In this document: positions 1-4,692 of the stretch, piece by piece
Layout of the letters: the number at the start of each line of letters is the position of its first letter
Numbering within the stretch: position 1 is the stretch's first letter
IMG/VR virus record: IMGVR_UViG_3300044679_000022
Coordinates: 1-42,037 of that record
Strand: one strand, 5' to 3'
From: a virus
DNA length: 42,037 nucleotides
Notes under the pieces: model-generated
What the model was told of the DNA's origin: nothing
The model's database searches: none
What the model saw: the letters and a program-made list of their open reading frames with translations, nothing else
Program-made: the position numbers and the translations under genes

Positions 1-118
1 GTCGCGTGGGGATTTTGATTCTCCGGGGGCGGCGGCCCCATTGAAGCGATACGGGAGAAGCGCGATCGCGCTCGGCCCGGAGACGTTTTCCGCCGCCCCC
101 CGCTTTTTCGGGAAATCC

Positions 119-259
119 ATGACGACAGAAAAACGCATCATCGCAGGACGCCTGGGCGGCATCGCGCCGTGCGGCGCGATTCCTTTGCCGCGCCGCTCAG
201 TTTACCGCGACATCCGAGAGTTGCAGGCATTGGCGGCGAAGCAAACTCCACAAGGCTGA
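119..259 (+). CDS. Small hypothetical protein (46 aa)
   Basis: A 46-residue open frame starts at an ATG just after a weak GGGAAA-type ribosome site. The second half (SVYRDIRELQALAAK) is predicted by eye to be a basic, amphipathic helix, which would suit a small DNA-binding or regulatory peptide, but no family is recognised. It is the first gene of the rightward early arm. The frame stays open upstream to position 41, but the upstream residues look like untranslated GC-rich DNA. It could be spurious because it is short and has no strong ribosome site. Confidence 0.4.
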   Translation: MTTEKRIIAGRLGGIAPCGAIPLPRRSVYRDIRELQALAAKQTPQG

Positions 260-271
260 TCGTTCCCTCTA

Positions 272-301
272 GTCCCGGCGCGACATCGGTTGCGCCGGGA
301 C
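272..301. repeat. Perfect inverted repeat (10-bp stem, 10-nt loop)
   Basis: GTCCCGGCGC and GCGCCGGGAC flank a 10-base loop, in the gap between the 46-aa gene and the 76-aa gene. No T-run follows on either strand, so a classical intrinsic terminator is not supported. It may be an mRNA-processing or attenuating hairpin ahead of the 332 gene, or a protein-binding palindrome. Confidence 0.6.
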
Positions 302-318
302 GCCTGGGGGATGGAAAT

Positions 319-336
319 TAATAGGTGCTATATGGA
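319..336 (+). promoter_or_regulatory. Repeated ribosome-binding leader, copy 1
   Basis: The 18-mer AATAGGTGCTATATGGAA contains an AGGTG Shine-Dalgarno element, a short spacer and the ATG of the 332 gene. The same 18 bases occur at the start of the pentapeptide-repeat gene. The match decides both starts: ATG 332 and ATG 1034. Confidence 0.6.
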
Positions 337-562
337 AAAATTTTACGCGATAGTCGAGCCGGTTGTTGGCGACTGCCAGAGCCGATACCCACTGATGCAC
401 GGCAGGCCTAAATCCATCGTATTCGGGGATTTGCGGGCGGCCGAGCGCGCGCTGTCAAACCACGGCAAGAAGCTGTCGGGCGGCGGACGCGGGTTGATCT
501 TTGAAGTGGTGGCGGAAGGGAACGCCTTTTGCCGCGAGCCGCGCCTGACGATGGCGATTTGA
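332..562 (+). CDS. Hypothetical early protein (76 aa)
   Basis: No family is recognised. The start at 332 is chosen over the upstream in-frame ATGs because it is preceded by AGGTG at proper spacing, inside an 18-base leader that is repeated before the pentapeptide gene. The product is small, basic and soluble, with a central GKKLSGGGRG loop. The next gene starts 7 bases downstream after a GAGGA ribosome site, so the two are probably co-transcribed. Its first-gene position and lack of homology cues suit a phage early host-interaction protein, but that is inference. Confidence 0.6.
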   Translation: MEKFYAIVEPVVGDCQSRYPLMHGRPKSIVFGDLRAAERALSNHGKKLSGGGRGLIFEVVAEGNAFCREPRLTMAI

Positions 563-569
563 GGAAAAC

Positions 570-968
570 ATGTCCACATTATCCGAACAATTCGAGCACA
601 TCCGGCGCAACGTGCGACCGGAAAAACAGCGCGAAGCGATGCTTTTAACGGTCCTACAGAACAACGCAACGGCGGATATTGCATATCGGCGTGCGGCGCA
701 TGCCGGACTGGTTAAGGACGGGGTTTACGAAGAGATTATCATAGCGCTGGCGCTGCGATGCCAAGAGGTCGAGCAGCAGACAATCAGGGCAATGAAAAAC
801 TTTCCGTGCCCGTGCGAGCTTGTTCCGGGCGCGTCACCGGTCGCATGGGCCGTCAAGTTCGATGATGGAATTGACTACGGAATGGTCTGTTCTGACAAAG
901 AGACGTGCGAAGATATCGCTGCCGGACATGCGAACAGCAAGGTGGTTCCGTTGTTTGAAAGGGCGTAG
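570..968 (+). CDS. Hypothetical early protein (132 aa)
   Basis: A good GAGGA ribosome site lies 5 bases before the ATG. The protein is mixed alpha/beta by eye: an N-terminal helical half (QFEHIRRNVRPEKQREAM, then EEIIIALALRCQEVEQQ) and a C-terminal half with FDDGIDYGMVCSDKETCEDIA. The C-terminal part has two cysteine pairs (CPC near residue 80 and CSDKETC) but no recognisable zinc finger. No family is recognised. It lies in the early block between another unknown gene and the pentapeptide-repeat gene. Confidence 0.65.
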   Translation: MSTLSEQFEHIRRNVRPEKQREAMLLTVLQNNATADIAYRRAAHAGLVKDGVYEEIIIALALRCQEVEQQTIRAMKNFPCPCELVPGASPVAWAVKFDDGIDYGMVCSDKETCEDIAAGHANSKVVPLFERA

Positions 969-1019
969 TCGTGACTCGCGGGTTTTGATTGAATCGGCCA
1001 CGGATTGCAGGGGTAAAAA

Positions 1020-1037
1020 GAAATAGGTGCTATATGG
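1020..1037 (+). promoter_or_regulatory. Repeated ribosome-binding leader, copy 2
   Basis: AATAGGTGCTATATGGAA recurs here exactly as upstream of the 332 gene, with AGGTG as the ribosome site and ATG at 1034. Identity extends past the ATG into the second codon (GAA), so this is a copied translation-initiation cassette and not only a shared Shine-Dalgarno core. Confidence 0.6.
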
Positions 1038-2173
1038 AAGCTGGAAAACTAGCGTCGATTTTGGCCGAACACGCGAAATGGGCGGCCGGCAACGGCGGTA
1101 CACGCGCGGACCTGAGAGGCGCGGACCTGAGAGGCGCGCGCCTGAGAGGCGTGAACCTGTCACGCGCGGACCTGACAGGCGCGGACCTGACAGACGCGAA
1201 CCTGTCAGACGCGAACCTGTCAGGCGCGAACCTGACAGGTTCGGACCTGACAGACGCTAACCTGACATACGCGAACCTGATAGGCGCTAACCTGACATAC
1301 GCGAACCTGAGAGGCGCGGACCTGTCAGGCGCGAACCTGAGAGGCGCGGACCTGTCAGGCGCGAACCTGAGAGGCGCGGACCTGTCAGGCGCGAACCTGA
1401 GAGACGCGGACCTGTCAGACGCGAACCTGAGAGACGCGGACCTGAGAGGCGCGGACCTGGGAGTCGCGGACCTGACAGACGCGAACCTGACAGGCGCGGA
1501 CCTGACATACGCTAACCTGACAGGCGCGAACCTGGGAGGCGCGAACCTGACAGGCGCGCGCCTGAAACGCGCGGACCTGGGAGACGCGAACCTGACATAC
1601 GCGGACCTGACAGGCGCGAACCTGTCAGACGCTAACCTGACAGGCGCGAACCTGACACACGCTAACCTGACAGGCGCGAACCTGATACACGCTAACCTGA
1701 CAGGCGCTAACCTGACAGGCGCGAACCTGACACACGCTAACCTGAGAGGCGCGGACCTGAGAGACGCGGACCTGAGAGACGCGGACCTGTCAGACGCGAA
1801 CCTGGGAGTCGCGGACCTGACAGACGCGAACCTGTCAGACGCGAACCTTTCCGCAATCCGCGATGACTTTTTTGGGGTCCTCGACTCTCGGCCCAAAGAG
1901 GTCGATGGACTGGAATTGGCCCTGCGCGAGAATCGCGTGGATGGATCGACCTATAAGGGAGAGTGTGCCTGTCTTGTCGGGACAATCGCCAACGTCGCAC
2001 ATTGCAATTACGATGAGGTTCCGGGCTTGCCGATTAATTCGGCGCGTCCGGCGGAGCGGTGGTTTTTGGCGATCACGCCATTTTGCAGCGTCAAGCATCC
2101 GGTGGTGGCGATTACGCTGGGCTGGATTGCACAGTGGAAGGCGAAGCAACTGAAACATGAAGTTTTGCAGTAA
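1034..2173 (+). CDS. Pentapeptide-repeat protein with 50 tandem repeats
   Basis: Residues 1-24 form a short N-terminal helix. Residues 25-274 are 50 uninterrupted five-residue units of the form A(D/N)LXX. All 50 have Leu at the centre and 48 have Ala at the first position. Such repeats fold as a right-handed quadrilateral beta helix; 50 repeats would give about 12.5 coils. Residues 275-379 form a globular C-terminal domain (VDGSTYKGECACLVGTIAN, later ERWFLAI) that resembles a domain seen at the end of other phage or prophage pentapeptide proteins. Some pentapeptide proteins mimic DNA and bind gyrase (MfpA, Qnr); whether this one does is unknown. The start at 1034 follows the AGGTG leader; the frame also has an upstream ATG at 989 with no ribosome site. 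Confidence 0.9.
   Translation: MEAGKLASILAEHAKWAAGNGGTRADLRGADLRGARLRGVNLSRADLTGADLTDANLSDANLSGANLTGSDLTDANLTYANLIGANLTYANLRGADLSGANLRGADLSGANLRGADLSGANLRDADLSDANLRDADLRGADLGVADLTDANLTGADLTYANLTGANLGGANLTGARLKRADLGDANLTYADLTGANLSDANLTGANLTHANLTGANLIHANLTGANLTGANLTHANLRGADLRDADLRDADLSDANLGVADLTDANLSDANLSAIRDDFFGVLDSRPKEVDGLELALRENRVDGSTYKGECACLVGTIANVAHCNYDEVPGLPINSARPAERWFLAITPFCSVKHPVVAITLGWIAQWKAKQLKHEVLQ
1106..1855 (+). repeat. Tandem 15-bp coding repeat, 50 copies
   Basis: The repeats of the pentapeptide gene are also DNA repeats. Nearly every unit reads GC(G/T) (A/G)AC CTG NNN (G/C)NC, and CTG encodes the central Leu in essentially every copy except the last, which uses CTT. Codon choice is much more uniform than protein selection alone requires, which suggests recent expansion or gene conversion. 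All six frames stay largely open here, which produces long spurious reading frames on both strands. Confidence 0.9.
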
Positions 2174-2333
2174 AAAAACCGCCCTCGCCAAGACGGGATT
2201 TACTCGCCAGTGGCTTTACGCCTTGGCGCGGAAAGGGCGGATTCCCCGGCGGTTTAATCCCGCCAATGGGAAGATGGAATTCGCGGTGGATCGGTATCGG
2301 CCAAGGCGCGTTGGCAGGCCGAAGAAAATTTAA
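2157..2333 (+). CDS. Small helix-turn-helix-like protein (58 aa)
   Basis: This frame overlaps the last 17 bases of the pentapeptide gene and stops 11 bases before the next ATG. Residues 8-30 (TALAKTGFTRQWLYALARKG) look like the recognition part of an excisionase/MerR-like helix-turn-helix. The C terminus is strongly basic with an AT-hook-like RVGRPKKI. It is probably a DNA-binding regulator or accessory replication protein. No enzymatic motif is present. It could be a spurious overlap, but its composition and tight packing between two real genes favour a real gene. Confidence 0.6.
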   Translation: MKFCSKKTALAKTGFTRQWLYALARKGRIPRRFNPANGKMEFAVDRYRPRRVGRPKKI

Positions 2334-2344
2334 CTGGAGATGCA

Positions 2345-3895
2345 ATGGCATTGCGAGCAAAGAAGCCTGAACAGGTTCAGAAGCGTCTGAAAGCGTTGAT
2401 CTTTGGGCCGGCCGGCAGCGGCAAAACGCGGGCATCGCTGGAATTCCCCAAAGCCTACATCATCGACGGCGAGCGCGGCACGGAGAACTATGCCAAGCTG
2501 ATCGAAGCCGCCGATTCTGTCGTAATGGGCGTCAAAGAGGGCGCGCTCGACGTGAATGAGGTGGACAGGGAGGTCGGCGAACTGCTCTCTGTCCGCCACG
2601 ACTACCGCACGCTGGTCCTCGATCCCTTCACCACGATATTCCGCGAGGCTTGCGACGTGGCCGAGGATCAAGTGGGAACCGATTGGGGCAAGAACGTCGG
2701 CGTGGCCAATAAGAAGTGGAAATCACTGTCTAATACGATCACCAACCTGGACATGAACGTCATTATCACATGCCACGCCAAGGACGAATACAAAAAGCTG
2801 CCAGGCCGCAAGGAACGCGAGCTTATCGGCCAGACCTATGACGGCGCCAAGGGCATGGACTACCTCTTTGACCTAGTGGTCAGCCTGCGAAGCGGCGGGC
2901 GCGACGTGCCGAGCATCGCCACGGTTTGCAAGACGCGGATTGAGACCTTCCCCATGGGCGACGAATTCGCCTGGAGCTACAAGGAACTGAAACGCCGCTA
3001 CGAAGCTTTCGCCGGTCCAGGCATCCTCGAAAAGACAGCCGGATCGGTGGCAATGGCAACTGCCGAGCAAATCACGGAGCTTAATTCACTGCTGGAGGTG
3101 GTGAAGATGGGCGACGATTGGCTTGAACGGGTACTGAGCAAGGCCCAGGTCAACGAGCTTTCGCAAATGCGGTTTGATGATCTGTCCAAGTGCATCGGGC
3201 TTGTAAGAGCTAAGATACCGCCCAGTTCCGCCGCGCCCAAGGCTGCTAAGCCTCCTGTCGCCAGGAAGCCCGCCGAACAGGCTCCGTTGGCCACAAACCT
3301 ACAAGAAGTCGCCCCTCCCCCGCCCAATGCCAAGGTGGAGGCGTTCCTAGCCGCCGGCAAGCCCGTGGAGGCGGCCAAAGAGCTTGGCGCATCGCTGGGA
3401 ATGACGACGGGGGATAAGGTTGTGGCGCCCGCGCCGAAAGCGGCCGCGGAGCCGGCATCGCCAATCCCCGGCGATGGTCCAACGCAAACCACTGACGAAT
3501 ACGATCGGCAATTGCAAGCCCTGGCCGATGAACTGGAACAGGAGGCAGTCAAGACGGAGCCAGCCAAGGAAGCGCCTGAGCCGATTAAGGCGGCGGTGGA
3601 ACCCGCCGCGGCTCAGGCTGCGGCTCCATCGGACGAAGCGCGCTGGGCGCCGTCCATCTCGCACGAAGATTTCGTCGGCTACGCCATGGAAGTGGCTGAT
3701 GCCGAGGGAACGGTCGCGCCCAATGAAATCGCCAAGCGGATCGGGCTGCACGTCCGCTATCTGGCCAGCCTGACCAACAAAGAGACACTCAACGTCGATG
3801 GCTGGACGGCGGCGCAGCGCACGCGGCGGCGCAAGGTGATACTGGAGGCGATCCGGGCCGGCAAGCTTGGCGAAGATGGGAGGGTGGCGAAGTGA
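2345..3895 (+). CDS. Sak4-like AAA ATPase (phage nucleotide-binding protein)
   Basis: Residues 1-210 are a RecA-like ATPase domain of the phage AAA_24/Sak4 type. The Walker A GPAGSGKT is at 21-28, a Walker B strand (RTLVLDP) has its Asp at residue 93, and a sensor-like VIITCHAKDE follows. Sak4 proteins bind single-stranded DNA and assist phage recombination and replication. Residues 220-430 are an Ala/Pro/Glu-rich, probably disordered linker. The last ~85 residues fold separately and resemble a helical DNA-binding domain (EIAKRIGLHVRYLASLTN). At 516 aa it is about twice the length of a simple Sak4. The ribosome site is CTGGAG. It shares a GTGA overlap with the next gene and heads the replication operon. 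Confidence 0.85.
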   Translation: MALRAKKPEQVQKRLKALIFGPAGSGKTRASLEFPKAYIIDGERGTENYAKLIEAADSVVMGVKEGALDVNEVDREVGELLSVRHDYRTLVLDPFTTIFREACDVAEDQVGTDWGKNVGVANKKWKSLSNTITNLDMNVIITCHAKDEYKKLPGRKERELIGQTYDGAKGMDYLFDLVVSLRSGGRDVPSIATVCKTRIETFPMGDEFAWSYKELKRRYEAFAGPGILEKTAGSVAMATAEQITELNSLLEVVKMGDDWLERVLSKAQVNELSQMRFDDLSKCIGLVRAKIPPSSAAPKAAKPPVARKPAEQAPLATNLQEVAPPPPNAKVEAFLAAGKPVEAAKELGASLGMTTGDKVVAPAPKAAAEPASPIPGDGPTQTTDEYDRQLQALADELEQEAVKTEPAKEAPEPIKAAVEPAAAQAAAPSDEARWAPSISHEDFVGYAMEVADAEGTVAPNEIAKRIGLHVRYLASLTNKETLNVDGWTAAQRTRRRKVILEAIRAGKLGEDGRVAK

Positions 3896-4686
3896 ATGAT
3901 GTTAATTTGAGCGCCGACATCATCCCCAACCTCATATCCGCCGCCAACGAGAACTACCAATTGGCCTGCGAATACTCCGACCAGGCGTTGCCGCTCATTA
4001 AGTCTGCCATGGCCGCTGCGATCATCACCGCCGACTCGCTGACTCAGATCAAGGGCCATTTGAGTTTTGACGATCAATTCGACGATGAGGCTTGGGGCGC
4101 GTGGCTGGCGGATAACTTTGAAGGCAACGCGCACCGCGTCAGGCGATGGATGATCGAATTGCCGCACTGGCAGCGCATCAACGGACCCTTGGAAATGCTC
4201 AATCAGTTTCAGGATTTGATCGTGGTGGCGGACGAAGATGAACCAGAGGCTCCGCGAAAGCCCGTGGAATCAAAGGTCGTCGGCGATAATGGCGATGGCG
4301 GGAACCAAGTAGGGAATGCACCTCCTGCCCGAACAGCGGCGACCGTAGCCGCTCCCGCCTCGCCAGTTGCCGACGATGCCGCCAAGGCCGGATTCAAGTC
4401 GGCCAGGAAAGTGATCGAAGATGCCCGCAACGCGATGAAGGCGCTCAAGGGCGCCATCACTCGCCTGGGCAACCTCGAAACCGGCATGGAGCACATCGAC
4501 GTTTACGGCTACGCCCCGCTCATTGAGGCCGTCGATGCCGCCGATATGCAACTGCGGCTCTATGGGCCGATGATGCTCTGCCCGGCGCCGCACGCGGGGG
4601 CGAAGTGCCGGTACTGTTACGGCCTGGGGTGGATCAATAAGACGCAATTCGACAATTTACCGCCGGAAATGAAGGGTGCGAAATAG
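3892..4686 (+). CDS. DUF3102-like protein (264 aa)
   Basis: Translation starts at a GTG that overlaps the preceding stop codon (GTGA), which indicates translational coupling. The N-terminal half (DSLTQIKGHLSFDDQFDDE, then GAWLADNFEGNAHRVRRWM) resembles the DUF3102 pattern seen in phage and plasmid proteins, with a predicted helix-turn-helix around residues 60-85. A low-complexity Ala/Pro linker follows. The C terminus carries a likely zinc-binding cluster (LCPAPHAGAKCRYCYGLGW). Its position between the Sak4-like ATPase and the helicase suggests a DNA-binding replication accessory role. The DUF assignment is tentative. Confidence 0.7.
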   Translation: MNDVNLSADIIPNLISAANENYQLACEYSDQALPLIKSAMAAAIITADSLTQIKGHLSFDDQFDDEAWGAWLADNFEGNAHRVRRWMIELPHWQRINGPLEMLNQFQDLIVVADEDEPEAPRKPVESKVVGDNGDGGNQVGNAPPARTAATVAAPASPVADDAAKAGFKSARKVIEDARNAMKALKGAITRLGNLETGMEHIDVYGYAPLIEAVDAADMQLRLYGPMMLCPAPHAGAKCRYCYGLGWINKTQFDNLPPEMKGAK

Positions 4687-4692
4687 CCCGTT

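Noticed and set aside
1030-1896. 288-residue open frame on the - strand over the pentapeptide gene
   Set aside because: It is an artefact of a 15-base repeat with no stops in several frames; its product is an Arg/Ser/Ala repeat with no ribosome site.
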